From assembly GCA_027946365.1 (NCBI GenBank), contig JAPEUQ010000002.1, forward strand, positions 930,001 to 994,000: 64,000 bases of DNA, in the 5' to 3' direction. Of this stretch, positions 12,188 through 23,483 are shown one piece after another (position 1 is the stretch's first letter; the number at the start of each line of letters is the position of its first letter). A program made the translations under genes and the position numbers. The DNA comes from Kalmusia sp. IMI 367209. Its lineage: Eukaryota > Ascomycota > Dothideomycetes > Pleosporales > Didymosphaeriaceae. The notes under the pieces were generated by a model. The model was not told the origin of the DNA and made no database searches. It worked only from the letters and a program-made list of their open reading frames with translations.

Positions 12188-14508
12188 ATGGCCGACTCAG
12201 ACTCAGATCTTTCCACTCCTCCGGCAACCGAAGATGAGATGCCCGTAGAAGCTCCCGCCCCGAAGGCGACAAAGCCGCAGCCGCAAAAGAAGAAGAGCAA
12301 GAAGAAGAACGGCACCATCCTGTCTTTCTTTGAGAAAGAGGCATCACCACCGCCGCGCAAGAAGCGCGCGCCATCCCCTCCTCATGAACCTGTTCCGGAG
12401 GACAATCCCGACATAGCTGTACGTCCTCGTCGCGTTTGTCGCGTCTGTTCGCGACGTGATCGTCACCCCGCTGCTTTCGACGCCGAAATCGAGTCTCCGC
12501 TAATATTTTATGCTGCAGTTCATTGTCATGTTTCGATCGCGTTTCGCAGACGCATTCCCGCCCAAGTGCCCTCACCTTGGGCCGCAAGACCTTGAGAGGG
12601 GCGTCGTGGGAGAGTTGCCTACGCCAGAAATCGAAAGCCTCCTTTGCGCCCTGCTTGGGCTCGTCAACAATCGAAAGAAGCCTATAGAGTTAGTCAATCC
12701 TGGATCGATCTTCATATTCGCAGACTACGGTCGCGTTGCTACGTTGTATCGGGATGAGGAGCATCGTTGCTGACACTCTGCAGGAAAGGACACTATGGCC
12801 GCGCCCTCGAAGAAGCCATCCTGGGCCAGAGGTCGCAGTGGCCGCGCTCATGGGAGAGGACTAACCCTTTACATGGCGGCCGCTCTTTCAATAGCATGGC
12901 GCCGACGGATCGTGTAAGTACTCTCGCATTTCAACACTCAATGAACGTTGCTAACGAGCTGTAGCTCGGCTTGCTCAAGGCGCTCGTCCTATGGAGTCTG
13001 AACCAATCCGAAATCGTAAGCAACATGATCAAGGACACGTACAAGTCGCGAACGACTAAAGACCGCGCCGACACGAATATCCCGCTCTCTGTGCAGCCAT
13101 GGGGCAAAGATGGGGATAAGCGACGGTATTGGCTGGTGGAGGGCCAGGACGATACAAACTTCCGCGTTTACCGGGAGAGCAACCCTGCACTCAAGCACGT
13201 CACATGGTGGAGCGTCGCAGGCTCTATCGACGAGTTGCGAGTGCTCGCGAAGAAGCTGGAGGACGACGATGGCACTCGCGATGCGAAGGCACTGAGCGAG
13301 CGCATGCTCAATGCTATCCCACGCTTCGAAGCTACGGAAGAGGTAATACAAGGTACATTTCTGCTAAATGACTACTGCTGATGACCTAACAGAAACGTAA
13401 ACGTCGCGAATACCGCCTCCAGCGCAAGGCCGCGTTTACTCGCCCAGAACCCGGCTTCTCCCTCTACGAAGGCCGCACTCGTGGAAAGCGCATGCGATAC
13501 ACATTTTCAGACAATGAAGAGGAGTATTCTGACGCCGGAGCTGTAAGGCGCTCGACGCGTAATTCCGGCAGGGAATCATCTGCTGCTCCTGCAGGCCCCA
13601 CGGTTACTGCCAGTGGCCGCCAGGTCCGCTCTCGCGCAACTGGCATGTACGGCGAATCTTTACTTAGTGGACAGACAACAGAGCGCGCCTCGCCTGCTAC
13701 CGGAGATTATGTGCGATCGGAAGGGTCAGAAGAACCAAATCGGCCTACACATGGCCGGTCAACGCGCGCCGCTAATAGGGATGCGGATGACGATTCGGCA
13801 CCTCTGGGCCGCAAGCGCAAGCACATCGACTTATACAACTCAGAAGACATGGACGATGAGGACGATGCGACATCGTGGGACGGTGGGGATGAAGATGATG
13901 AGGAGCCCGACCAGATGGACCTTGACGATGAGGAAGAGGACTCTGGCGATGAACCATCTGATACGGAGGAAGAGCCCCAAAGCCTTGTCGTGCGCCTCAA
14001 GATCGGGAAAGGGACTCTTAAATCCTCGATACCCACGTCTACTACAATTAGGGAGCATGATGTGAAGACCGAGGGAGCAGCGCAGCCTATTCCCGTAACC
14101 ACTGGACCGCTTATGGGCATGGACGCTGCGCGACAACAGCCTGTGTTGGCCCCGGTGCCCGCGCCTGCAGTGACTGCACTGCCGCCTGCCCAGCCGTTGC
14201 CTCCGCCAGCTCCTGTCATCTCCAATATCGCTCCAAATGGAATGCTACCATCGCAGGGGCCACAGGAGCACGTTTCCCTTCCTTCAATTGCTCCTACCAC
14301 CCAACTTCCCCCACCAGCAAGCGATCCGCATACGCTGCCGCCCTTAGGGTCACTATTTCGTGCGCCGACGCCGCCTTATACCGCGCAAGAAGCGCCCAAA
14401 CCACAGGCCCAACCTCCCTTCCCTACAACTAATTCCGAGGTACTGCACTCGCCTCAGCCTTTCGGGACCACCTTACCAGCACCGACGCCAGCTACCCATT
14501 GGCAGTAG
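12188..14508 (+). CDS. DDT/WHIM-type chromatin-remodelling accessory protein
   Basis: Nuclear protein likely to be a non-catalytic subunit of an ISWI-type remodeller (Rsf1/Acf1-like). Five exons: 12188-12418, 12519-12688, 12784-12913, 12965-13342, 13393-14508, giving 674 aa. An N-terminal Lys-rich segment (QPQKKKSKKKNG) is followed by a helical block with LPTPEIESLLCALLGLV, resembling a DDT domain. A WHIM1-like helix follows (GLLKALVLWSLNQ), then a WHIM2-like motif with PWGKDGDKRRYW. Next come basic KRKRREYRLQRK, a long acidic Asp/Glu tract (about residues 405-455) and a Pro-rich tail. The family call rests on the order of these motifs, not on close identity to a named protein. Confidence 0.75.
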
Positions 14509-15014
14509 CCTTTCTAATAGTCCAAGAATCTTCTAATTCGTACGTCGCGATGATTGCTTGCAGAGTATAAATAAAATTGCAACCCATGTTGCATGGCTGG
14601 ATGACTTAAAGCCGCATCCTTTTTTTCACGTTATGCTTCCAACTGCAGGCGTTGGAGGACGCTTGCTCTCGAGGGTTTCACACTGTATCATAGATCTCGT
14701 GCGGGCTATAGTGGCGTACTGTAGGCGTTTGGGAGGTTGGCGTGCTTGCTGGATACAAGAGCGACGCATGATTGGAATACCTCGTTCTGTTTTGATTATA
14801 TTAGTTGATGAATAGTTGATGGATAGTTGATGGAGAGTTGATGGTCCTGCCCGTACGATCTATGAATGGAATAAGCTGTTTGCATCAACTGGAGTAAATT
14901 GTATACGCTATGGTGCGTGACTCCGTTCGCTATGCTAGAATAGATACATGACCGGCGGTGATTGCTTCATATATACATATCGTATCTACATTAAGCTGTG
15001 TTGTGTTGGACTCT
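14509..15014. other. Intergenic between convergent genes
   Basis: Shared 3' region of the chromatin gene and MMM1. Apart from the short tandem repeat at 14802-14844, nothing is seen. Confidence 0.5.
14802..14844. repeat. Minisatellite, about four copies of an 11-nt unit
   Basis: Successive copies of agttgatggat with single-base changes, in the 3' region downstream of the chromatin gene. Confidence 0.8.
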
Positions 15015-16523
15015 CTATCCACCAGGCATGGCGCCAGGCATCCCCGTCTGTCCAGTCCCACTCCACTCTCTGCTGAGGCGGTTCGTAGGCCTATCTTGCT
15101 CGTGCAAGTGGTCACCTCGCCATCGCATGCCATCTGCGGGATCTCCGCGACTACGACTCCGCTCTCCGGCGCGTATCTCTGCTTCCCTAAGTTTTGCGCC
15201 TTCAGCTTCTATACGCGCTTCCAGCGAGTCTGGCGCGAATGAAGATGGTCTGGTCCTCGCTCCTGCTGGCCCCGCTCCTCCTTCTGATATCGAAGAGAGG
15301 ACGGAAGACTCGGGAGGAGACGTCACATCTATGCCCTCGTCGTCTGAATCATGCTCGCCCTCTTCACCACCTCGTGTGTTCTTTTTGCGTGGCCAGAGCG
15401 AAGGCAACACGATTTGTTGGAAGCGCGGTTCAACGGCGCGTTCATCGAACCAGGCGTGGACGCGGGACTCGATGAGCTGCGCGATCTTGGGCACATCTTG
15501 AAGACGCGACCGGCTGCCTACCAAGGACCGAACCGAAAGGTCGAGCCGATAATCGTCGAGGAAGGTGAATGCCAGTGTTGTAGGGCGACGCGGCGTGTTG
15601 CCGTTCGATGACTGCGGACGAGGCGAGTCTTCTGGGGCGGGGGTACTCGTAGAAGTCGATGGCGGCGAGGATGAGGGTATGAAGGATACGGCGAGCGTGC
15701 CGGAGAAGCGGACGACGCTGACGGCGAGGGCGACGGGGAGCACCGCAACGAGCGGCTTCGGGTAGTTCAACACCAGAGTTGTTTCTATGCCCAGTGTGAT
15801 AATATCGCTCAAGTCCACGTCCATTCGCGCTTGCAGACGTCCTTCTTCTGTGCCAGATATGCCGCCGCTACCACCGCCCGAGAGGAAGCCTTCTTCTGCA
15901 GGCATCACTCTGCAGTTGCTGAAGATAGGAAACTCGTCGCCCAGTGCGATCTCCGTCACTTTAATCTCGCCGATCCAGTCGGGCTTGCTACCTGTGTTCA
16001 ATAACTCCGTAAGAGACGTCAAGACGGCACCATCTTGTCGCGCATCTGCTCGCAACTGTGCTATCGTCTGCGCGATCAACACATTGAACCAATCCAGACT
16101 TTCTGGCTGGTGTCCCTTCACATTATAATACGTCTTCGCTAGGATAGCGCCCACACTGGGTCCGCCCGCAGCGCCCACCGCCTCTCGTATGACATTCCGT
16201 GAGCTCTTAGGTCGCAAGGGGTTTGTGGTGCTGTTTGAGCGCGTGCGCTGGTGTAGGGTGTTTTGGTGGGCGAGGGTGCGGGCGCGACGTAGCGAGGAGA
16301 GGTGTAGTGCGCGATCATCTGCGGAGGGAAGCTCGCCGAAGATGAAGAATTTTATGAAGAAGAAGATAATGAGAGCGATGGATAGTTGGCCGAGGAGGAA
16401 GCCCTGTGTGAATGATAGACCGGGGGTATGTTAGTAGATGAGATGGAGGGGTACGCGCGACGGTGGTACATACGTAGAGCCTTGGGGGGCAGGTTGTGGA
16501 AGAGACGTAGGCTGCTGCGCCAT
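15015..16523 (-). CDS. mmm1: Mmm1, ER subunit of the ERMES ER-mitochondria tether
   Basis: ER membrane protein that transfers phospholipids between ER and mitochondria with Mdm10, Mdm12 and Mdm34. The main exon (16403-15015) opens with the single transmembrane helix, GFLLGQLSIALIIFFFIKFF, then FGE. It continues into the cytosolic SMP lipid-transfer domain (from about ESLDWFNVLIAQTIAQLRA to the conserved VESRVHAW region) and a charged, disordered C-terminus. A Pro/Gln-rich first exon begins at 16523 (MAQQPTSLPQ). About 480 aa, a normal length for filamentous ascomycetes. The 5' splice is uncertain: the best donor (GTATGT at 16473) gives the wrong phase, while a weaker one at 16469 keeps frame with the acceptor at 16404. 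In-frame codons just before that acceptor read GLSFTQ, which I recall as part of conserved Mmm1 proteins. Confidence 0.93.
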
Positions 16524-16929
16524 TGGTAAAGAAGAGGCAATTGGCGTATTTAAATACTATATTTTCATGGTGATGCTGTGTCGGGTAGACCTTGGCAAGG
16601 TCAATGGCATTTGAGGCTTGAATGATGCGGAACGAAGAGCGACAGGGATGTCTTTCTACCCTTGTCTAACCGATATCGATAAGCAAGCACTAGCGCCTAG
16701 CTGAATGTGTTGTACCTGAGCTGTACGATACCTTCCAAACACATCACCTTTGTGCTTTACCTTGCGGAACAGGCGCGTGTATCCACTTGTTCAATCCCGT
16801 GGAGCTTATCATCTCGCTATGGCTCGAGATCCGAGCACTACAAGGGTGATTCGATCCATCCGAAGCAGATACCGGGTGCAAGCCTTCCTGATCCTGGGAC
16901 ACCACTTCTTTCTGCAGTCCCCATTGCTG

Positions 16930-17301
16930 CTAGATGTCTTCGTCGTCATGTTTATCCTGGTCAGCAACTTTATGAACCGGCAAAATACCGTCCCGAACCA
17001 GCTTCTCGTTGAAGGGATACGTTTCATCATGGATCAACGAAGAGCGCTCCTGTTCTAATGCGGCACCAACAGATTGGAACATGAGAGACGAATACACCAT
17101 CTGTACCTCGAGCAGCTTCAGTATCTGCTCGAAATAATCATCTACGCACCCTTCGTCGTACGGAAAGTTTGCTCTATTTGAGGCTCTGCGGCACGGCAAT
17201 GCTACTGGATTCCACACCTCCGATTGGCTGCACAGAGCTCCCCACATCCCCACAAGGAACAGCCGTTGATGGCCCGCCCCAGCTCTGGCCTTCTTCTGCA
17301 A
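16930..17301 (-). CDS. Uncertain small ORF, hypothetical
   Basis: A 123-codon open frame whose second half (DDYFEQILKLLEVQMVYSSL and onward) looks protein-like, with regular helix periodicity and a charged end. No family is recognised. It lies head to head with the SDR gene, with no spacer, so it may be an antisense shadow or the last exon of an unrecognised gene. The rest of 16524-17300 shows nothing else. Confidence 0.25.
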   Translation of the reverse strand: MQKKARAGAGHQRLFLVGMWGALCSQSEVWNPVALPCRRASNRANFPYDEGCVDDYFEQILKLLEVQMVYSSLMFQSVGAALEQERSSLIHDETYPFNEKLVRDGILPVHKVADQDKHDDEDI

Positions 17302-18584
17302 TGGACCTCGAAACCGCTAGCCAGAGCCTTTCGCCAGCAGCTGCCTCGCATCATCCGAATCTGAAGCTCCCTGCGACTTGCGACCCGCCGTCTGAGCATA
17401 GTCCGCCAAAGCAAGCCTCATGGATAGTGGGTATGCGGCCTTTGTTCCGGGGACACGCCGCTGATGGTATGGCTGTAGATATTCGGCGCGACAGGCCACA
17501 TGGGCCGGTCGCTTGTTCGAGCTGTGTTGTCGCACGGTGACAAGTGCACAGCGGTAGGGTGGACGCAGGAAAACACGATTGAGCAGATGGAGAAGTGGCA
17601 ACAGGAGAGGAATTGCTTGGGAATGCTGTGCGACGTGCGAGTCAGAGAGACTGTAGACCATGTAATAAGAAAGAGTATCGAGCACTGGGGGCAAGTTGAC
17701 ATCATTGCGAAGTACGTCCCTAAGCAAGCCTCTGCGAAGCCGCTGTAGCTAATCATCCACACTGCAGTTGTACCGGCTACGGTATGCACCCCCACACCCC
17801 CAGCACAGCATAACTTAGCCAGCCCACAGGCGTAATCGGCGCATGCGAAGACCAGGACGACTATGACCTCCGAAACCAATTCAATACGAACTTCCTTGGC
17901 ACCCTCCACATCATCCAGCTCTCTCTCCCCCATTTCCGCGCCCAAAACTCGGGCCGTTACCTCATCTTCTCCTCCACGGCCGGTGCCCTCGGCGTGCCCG
18001 GTCTCGGGCCCTACTGCGCTACAAAATACGCCGTCGAGGGTCTCATTGAGTCTATGCTTTACGAAATCGACGTGTTCAATATAAAAGCCACACTGGTGGA
18101 GCCGGGACATGTTAGGTTAGATGAGCCAGATGATAACGTGATTGGGCATGGACTTGGAGAAGGAGCGCTGGAAGGCCCTCCCAAGCCAAAGCGATATGGG
18201 CATTTCTTCGTGAAGGAGAGGTTGAGCGAGCCGTATAACACGGCAACGAGTCCGGCGGGACATGCGAAAAGGATGATACAGTGGTTAAATGATAGGCAGC
18301 CTGTTAGTGCAGTAAAGAGCGCTGAGTTGGTGTGGCAATTGGGCCATTGTAGTTACCCGCCATTGCGGCTACTGTTAGGAAGCTATGCGGTAGAGAGTGT
18401 ACGGGATAGGTTGCGAAGTATTATTGAAGAGGTGAGTGGCGGAAAGGCAATGGCGAAGAGCATCACTAATTTTTTTCAGATTGAAGACTGGAAACATTTG
18501 TCTTTTCCAGTGGCTGTACCGCCTGAGGAAGAAAAGGACAGAGCTGGTGATGAGATGGAACAAGACGAGCAGGAGAACGAATGA
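17301..18584 (+). CDS. Short-chain dehydrogenase/reductase (SDR)
   Basis: NAD(P)-dependent oxidoreductase of unknown substrate. Four exons: 17301-17426, 17479-17711, 17768-17781, 17830-18584 (375 aa); the third is only 14 nt. The Rossmann motif is FGATGHMG (about residue 44), the strand-4 motif reads NCTGYG instead of the usual NNAG, the catalytic Ser lies in IFSSTAGALG and the Tyr-Lys pair in YCATK. The PGHVR segment follows, then an extended C-terminus ending in a Glu-rich tail. An N-terminal extension of about 40 residues precedes the fold. The first donor (GTGGGT at 17427) is suboptimal, so the exact start is less certain than the fold. Confidence 0.85.
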
Positions 18585-18757
18585 TTACCATACATAGTTT
18601 AGTATACAATCTGGACCTCGGCATTTACCCACCTTACATCATCTCCTACCTTCTCACTACTGCTATCACCATCTACACAATATAACCTGCTATACCAATT
18701 AAAACGATAAGCATCGTTCGGACGATCGCTATTGATTAAGGACGACTGGTTTTCAAT

Positions 18758-19609
18758 ATGCCCCTCTGCACTATTCACCTCATCGCCCTGCATTCTACTG
18801 CCCCTCAACACCTTCAAACTTTCCTCTCCACACTCGATGACGCTAATATTTCTCCACTGGTTGCATCGCGCGTAATCCGGTGGATCATATTGCCATCAGC
18901 GCTTTCGACCGAGCACTTACTTGCAAGGAATATTCGTTGGGACATCCTCCTCATCCTGCTAGGAACAAACACCCTACCATCGGCTTTTGTCCCCTTGATA
19001 CAGCACCACTGGGACATCACAGCCGGTGTACCCTCCCGCCTCGTCCAGGATTTTGCTGCAAAGAATAAGACGCTGCTGCATCCTGAGCCAAACAGCGTGC
19101 CAAAGCACAGTGGTGCGCTGGATAATACGCACACAACAGCTTCGGCCCAAGACCTCGAATTGAGTGGTGAGCTACGGGACTGGGTCGGCAAGTTTTATCA
19201 CGGAGGAGGTGCAGAAGGGAGAGGCGCAGTTTCCATGTTCAATCTGCTCTCATTCAAACCGGGCATGAAGGAATCGTATCTCGAGTACGGGAAGGCGTTT
19301 GCTTCGCATGTGGGCAAGTCGCATGGGGGAAATGCAAAGATCGTCGGTGGAGTTACTGCTGTTAATGGGGTGGATAGGGGAAAGGGGACGGGTGATGGCG
19401 AGGGCTGGGATGAAGTAGCATTGGCGCATTATCCGAGTATCCTGCACTTCGCAGAGATGTTGGCGAATACGGATTATCAAGATGCCAATAAGAGGTACAG
19501 GGTCCCTGCGCTAAGGGACACGGCGATTTTGATGACGAGTGAAATTGAGGTGGAGGACATGATGATGAGTGGCATGGGAGGCAATGGGGATGTGAAGGGG
19601 AAGCTTTAG
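18758..19609 (+). CDS. DUF1330-family protein
   Basis: Intronless, 283 aa. The second half (FNLLSFKPGMKESYLEYGKA; WDEVALAHYPSILHFAEML; final RDTAILMTSE) matches the ferredoxin-like alpha/beta barrel of DUF1330 proteins, a family without a firm biochemical role. The N-terminal 90 residues (LIALHSTAPQHLQTFLSTL...) form a separate segment common in fungal members. It lies about 170 bp downstream of the SDR on the same strand; functional linkage is not shown. Confidence 0.8.
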   Translation: MPLCTIHLIALHSTAPQHLQTFLSTLDDANISPLVASRVIRWIILPSALSTEHLLARNIRWDILLILLGTNTLPSAFVPLIQHHWDITAGVPSRLVQDFAAKNKTLLHPEPNSVPKHSGALDNTHTTASAQDLELSGELRDWVGKFYHGGGAEGRGAVSMFNLLSFKPGMKESYLEYGKAFASHVGKSHGGNAKIVGGVTAVNGVDRGKGTGDGEGWDEVALAHYPSILHFAEMLANTDYQDANKRYRVPALRDTAILMTSEIEVEDMMMSGMGGNGDVKGKL

Positions 19610-19868
19610 CAACAAGATGAAGAGAGGGCTTTTGTGCATTGTTCGTGGAATGCATATGTTGGTATACTATAAAAAGGAAGCAGAACATAGCAGAGCAGAA
19701 GAAGTGTCAGGCTTTTGCCACCAGCACAAGACACACAAGTTGACGCTACTACAGGAAACTTCTCCATGAAGTCGCCCATTTGAAGGGTATTTGGTAGAAA
19801 ACAAAGATACTTCCAATCGTCAGCGTATCCGCTGCGTGCCACACATCTCACTCAGTCCCGTCCTTATC

Positions 19869-20482
19869 TCAGTACCCATCATCGCTCGTCCTTGCCTCAC
19901 TAGTTACCCTTACCGCCAAACATACCCTGATTATCCATTCACGTCCCGCAATTCTTTTAACCCTTTCGTGATTCTCGTCGTACGCGGAATACCGGCTGTA
20001 ATCCACCTTCTTGCTCCATGGTCCCAGATCGATCTCCTGCGGTTGAATATCAGAACGAGGCTCTCCTAGAGGTATATTCAATAGCAACAGCCGTCTACAG
20101 TCCTCGAAGTTAGTAGAAATCACTGGGTATCGTGCGTTGCGGATCGTGCGGCGGTACTGATCCACCCCAACGGGGAGGTCGGGCTACAGTGAAGGGATTT
20201 CGACGCTGTTGGTGATATGGTCTGGAAGCTATCGGTGGGGAAGATGCCGCCCGAGGGTGCTTGGCAATGTTCTCGGTCGATGGAGGGGGTTTGCGACTCT
20301 CCCGTGTCGAAGTCTGAGTCTGAGTTTTCGGGATCAAAGGTGATAGAGATAGCTTCGCGCGTCGCGGGTACAGCAGTATGCCCGGTAGGCTGCATCCGGA
20401 GGTTGTAACTTTTGCTCTTGGGCTCTAGGGAGCTGTGAATGGCGACGTGGTGCTTGACCCTAAGCATGATGTTCGAATGCAA
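19869..20482 (-). CDS. Possible small two-part gene, hypothetical
   Basis: Two open frames on the minus strand (20482-20120 and 20165-19869). The downstream one has a plausible acceptor (CTGTAG at about 20187) and protein-like sequence (DLPVGVDQYRRTIRNARYPV). I find no good donor linking the two. No family recognised. The remainder of 19610-20790 holds nothing I can support. Confidence 0.25.
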
Positions 20483-20790
20483 AGAGAGTCGGCATATGAA
20501 TAAAGATTAGAGTCAAAATTCAAAAGATAGGGTGGGAGAGCAGTGCATGCGAGAAGTGGAAAACGCGGTATGCACATGCGTAGACCATGTGTAAAGTCAG
20601 TCATACTAGACTTCACCGCTGGTTCGTGCCCTCACCATTGCGACTCTGTTCACTATTCGCTTCTTATTGTGCTGACTAAAGCACCATAATAGACTAATAT
20701 AAAAAATATATACTTCCTCTTCATGGATATCAATGGTCTTAGACAACTCGGCACGAAACATTATAGACCTGTTTCAAAATATCTCAACTC

Positions 20791-23205
20791 TCAGTCAGAT
20801 TCTGAATCTGTGTCTTGTCCCATCACTAGCGGTACAATGTCTTCGTCATCACTGTTTCCATCTTCTCGCCCTTCTGCGACGGTCGAGGGTGCTATCGGCG
20901 CGACAAATGTACTTGAAGCTGCACCTTGCGACATCACCGGCAGCGCTGGTAGTACTGCAGGTGCTTCTAGAACCGTACTCGTGATTGTCGTAGGCATGAC
21001 TGTTGATGATGGTAGAATGTTCTGCTGTTGTTCCTCCTGTTCCGCGCTCACCTTGATCCTCTTCGGCGGTGAAAGAGGCGCAACATCCTCCTGTGGCCTC
21101 TTAACAGCGCCATTTGACTCTTCAGGACCGTCATCTGTGTGAATGCTCGATTCTGCTGCGGCAACATGCAATAGGTCAGTTGCCGGAAGAGCCGCACCTG
21201 CATCGGCTGCCTCGGCCATTGCCACATCAACGCCAACGGTATCCGTCTTTACAGCCGTCTCTAGTAACGTATCTAACTCGTTACCAACAAAGTCCTCAAC
21301 TCCTTCTATATCCTCTGGTACTTCTTCGACGTCGTCATCTTCATCCAATCCCTCAGCCTCTCGAGTCCCTGTAAAGATTACTGGCATTCGAGGTCTTAAC
21401 AAAGCCTCAACTTCTCTTTCGCTAGATTTGCTGCGTGCTAGGAACGGTAAGATGCTCGCAGCTGCCTTGCCGAATTTCCTACTAGGCGGTGGATTGAGTA
21501 CGCTAGCAATCATAGCATCTTTATGTTCTACGAGAATTGCCGTGCGGTCCATGCGAGCTCTCAGAGAGTCTGACAGATGCTGTGGCCGGATGTGGGTTAG
21601 AAGAACAGGCAAGAGAGCATGGGCAGCAGCTTGCAGACCCGCAAGGTTGTTAGAACTACTCATAGCTTTCTTCGGGGTATGTAGAAAGGCATCAGCATTC
21701 GTGCTAGCTTGCTGAGTTCCATTCGTTTTCGATGGCAGACCGGATTGTTGTGGTAAAACGCCGTTTGTGTCTAGCGGAAGTATATCGTCGCAGCATCTGC
21801 GTATCATGTCGTTAAGTGGGTCGACGGATGACTTTATTAAGGTGACACCCGACCGCAAGAGCAATTCCGTGATAGCTACATAGCAAGCCGTGCGGACTTC
21901 TGGGTCGTCTCTCTCGGCCGCAAACACCCAGACAAGTTGATCGAGCATCGCCGCATCAATAGCTGTAGTACTAGTGTCATTGCGGCGTATCACAGCAAGA
22001 AAGATATCAATCGCTGCAACATGCACCCTGGGTAGGATCAACCAAAGGTTTTCGCGCTCTTCTTTGCTGATTTGGTTATTGAATTTGACAGTATTTTGGA
22101 AGCCGTGGCTTTTAGTCGAAATGGAAGGTGTCGTAAGGGATAGTAGTCGAGTGATAAGATCCATCACTAACGAGATATTGAGATTGATTGGTCCAGCGGT
22201 CGGGCAAAGAATGTAATCTTTGACTAACTTGAGAAGCCCGACAAGTCGTTCCCCTCCAGCGAAGATGTTCGACCATGGCGGCAGAGACATGGGATCAGCA
22301 TTCAAATCTTGAACCTCATCATCCAACGTATGTCCATTCGCGGCAGCGGCATCGCGTGTTGACGGTTTCCAATCTTCCACCACTGCTCGAAACACCCTAT
22401 CTCCGACGCGGTGCACGTTTGCAACGGTCTTCTTGAACGACTCTTGCCATTCCTCACCAGTGGCTCCCTTCGGTGCGCTGCACGGCAACTGGGTGTACAG
22501 ATGTCGGGCGGCTTCTGAGACTGTAGGGGTCACCTGGAGTGTAGATCCCGGTACCTGTTCTGGGCTTAGCTTGCTCGATGGTGTTGTCGCGACTGCTTGG
22601 TTCAAAAGTTGCTGTATCTGTTTGAGATGAGATCGGAAAGTGGTTGGATGCCTTGGCAACAGTTGATTGAAGCTCTCTATGATGGTTTCTAGGAGTGGGG
22701 GCGGGGCTCGTGATGCTGCGACCTGTAGAGCTGATTGTATGAATGGAGACAATGAAGGCGTCGTAATCTCGCGAACCAGCGTAGGATATTCTCGGGTAAG
22801 GGCAAAAATGCGCGTGATAGTGATGATGCATAGTTGCTTCGACGATGGCGGATCCGGTTTTGTCAATATACCCAGAAGCCCCCGAACCCATGGCAAGCTC
22901 TTCTGTAGAGTTTCCCAACCCCCAATCTCAACCGTCGACTTGATGAGAACAATGGCGGCCCATCTTCCTTGGACGGTCCTGTCTTGAAGCAGGGTCGACA
23001 GCAGTGTGCGATACTTGTGTACTGCTACTGAGGCTTCAGATGCAGTCTTGGATCCGGAGGCCTGTGCAGAAGAAAGCAAATTCCTGCAGGTCGCCAAAGA
23101 TGCAGCTATGGCTGGCACGTGTTGAGGAAGCTGCGAAGTCGCGGTTGAAGATATGCGGAATGTGAGAGCCCGCAAAGTAGCCAGCTCGGTCGCAATCGGA
23201 GCCAT
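20791..23205 (-). CDS. rix1: Rix1, ribosome-biogenesis factor (PELP1 homologue)
   Basis: Nuclear/nucleolar scaffold of the Rix1-Ipi1-Ipi3 complex, needed for ITS2 processing and pre-60S maturation with Mdn1. One long uninterrupted exon. The N-terminal helical-repeat domain shows HKYRTLLSTLLQDRTVQGRW, then KSTVEIGGWETLQKSLPWVR, the hallmark of the family. Helices continue to about residue 600, followed by a disordered acidic C-terminus with PPKRIKVS and a final Asp/Glu/Ser-rich stretch. I start at the Met at 23205 (MAPIATELATLRALTFRISS), because family members begin close to this block; an upstream in-frame Met at 23292 would add 29 residues. It is divergent from YPP1, with about 280 bp between starts. 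Confidence 0.92.
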   Translation of the reverse strand: MAPIATELATLRALTFRISSTATSQLPQHVPAIAASLATCRNLLSSAQASGSKTASEASVAVHKYRTLLSTLLQDRTVQGRWAAIVLIKSTVEIGGWETLQKSLPWVRGLLGILTKPDPPSSKQLCIITITRIFALTREYPTLVREITTPSLSPFIQSALQVAASRAPPPLLETIIESFNQLLPRHPTTFRSHLKQIQQLLNQAVATTPSSKLSPEQVPGSTLQVTPTVSEAARHLYTQLPCSAPKGATGEEWQESFKKTVANVHRVGDRVFRAVVEDWKPSTRDAAAANGHTLDDEVQDLNADPMSLPPWSNIFAGGERLVGLLKLVKDYILCPTAGPINLNISLVMDLITRLLSLTTPSISTKSHGFQNTVKFNNQISKEERENLWLILPRVHVAAIDIFLAVIRRNDTSTTAIDAAMLDQLVWVFAAERDDPEVRTACYVAITELLLRSGVTLIKSSVDPLNDMIRRCCDDILPLDTNGVLPQQSGLPSKTNGTQQASTNADAFLHTPKKAMSSSNNLAGLQAAAHALLPVLLTHIRPQHLSDSLRARMDRTAILVEHKDAMIASVLNPPPSRKFGKAAASILPFLARSKSSEREVEALLRPRMPVIFTGTREAEGLDEDDDVEEVPEDIEGVEDFVGNELDTLLETAVKTDTVGVDVAMAEAADAGAALPATDLLHVAAAESSIHTDDGPEESNGAVKRPQEDVAPLSPPKRIKVSAEQEEQQQNILPSSTVMPTTITSTVLEAPAVLPALPVMSQGAASSTFVAPIAPSTVAEGREDGNSDDEDIVPLVMGQDTDSESD

Positions 23206-23483
23206 CTCTCCAAAAATTCGTTTTGCTCGTTCTCGATCCACCGCAATGCCAGCCGCTGGGAGGGCATTCGCAGCATGGCTGAAAAAGTTCACGATCCAGT
23301 GGCCCGTGCAACGCCAAGCGACAAGGATGCGCCGTCAGCATTATTCACAGCGCGTGCGACGACGTGTGGAGAGTGGCTTAGGTGTTTACACTGTTGCAGT
23401 CATCTTTGGCCGGTATTCCTCCTCGAACATGAATCTGAGCATCCCCCCGCCCCGTCCATCGCGATAGGCCTATTCCTACCACT
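23206..23483. promoter_or_regulatory. Shared divergent promoter of RIX1 and YPP1
   Basis: About 280 bp separate the two proposed start codons, so both conserved genes probably draw on one bidirectional promoter. I recognise no specific operator. Confidence 0.5.

Noticed and set aside
13707..14300. 197-codon Ser/Gly-rich frame antisense to the chromatin gene
   Set aside because: Mirror of the acidic and Pro-rich tracts in the sense gene.
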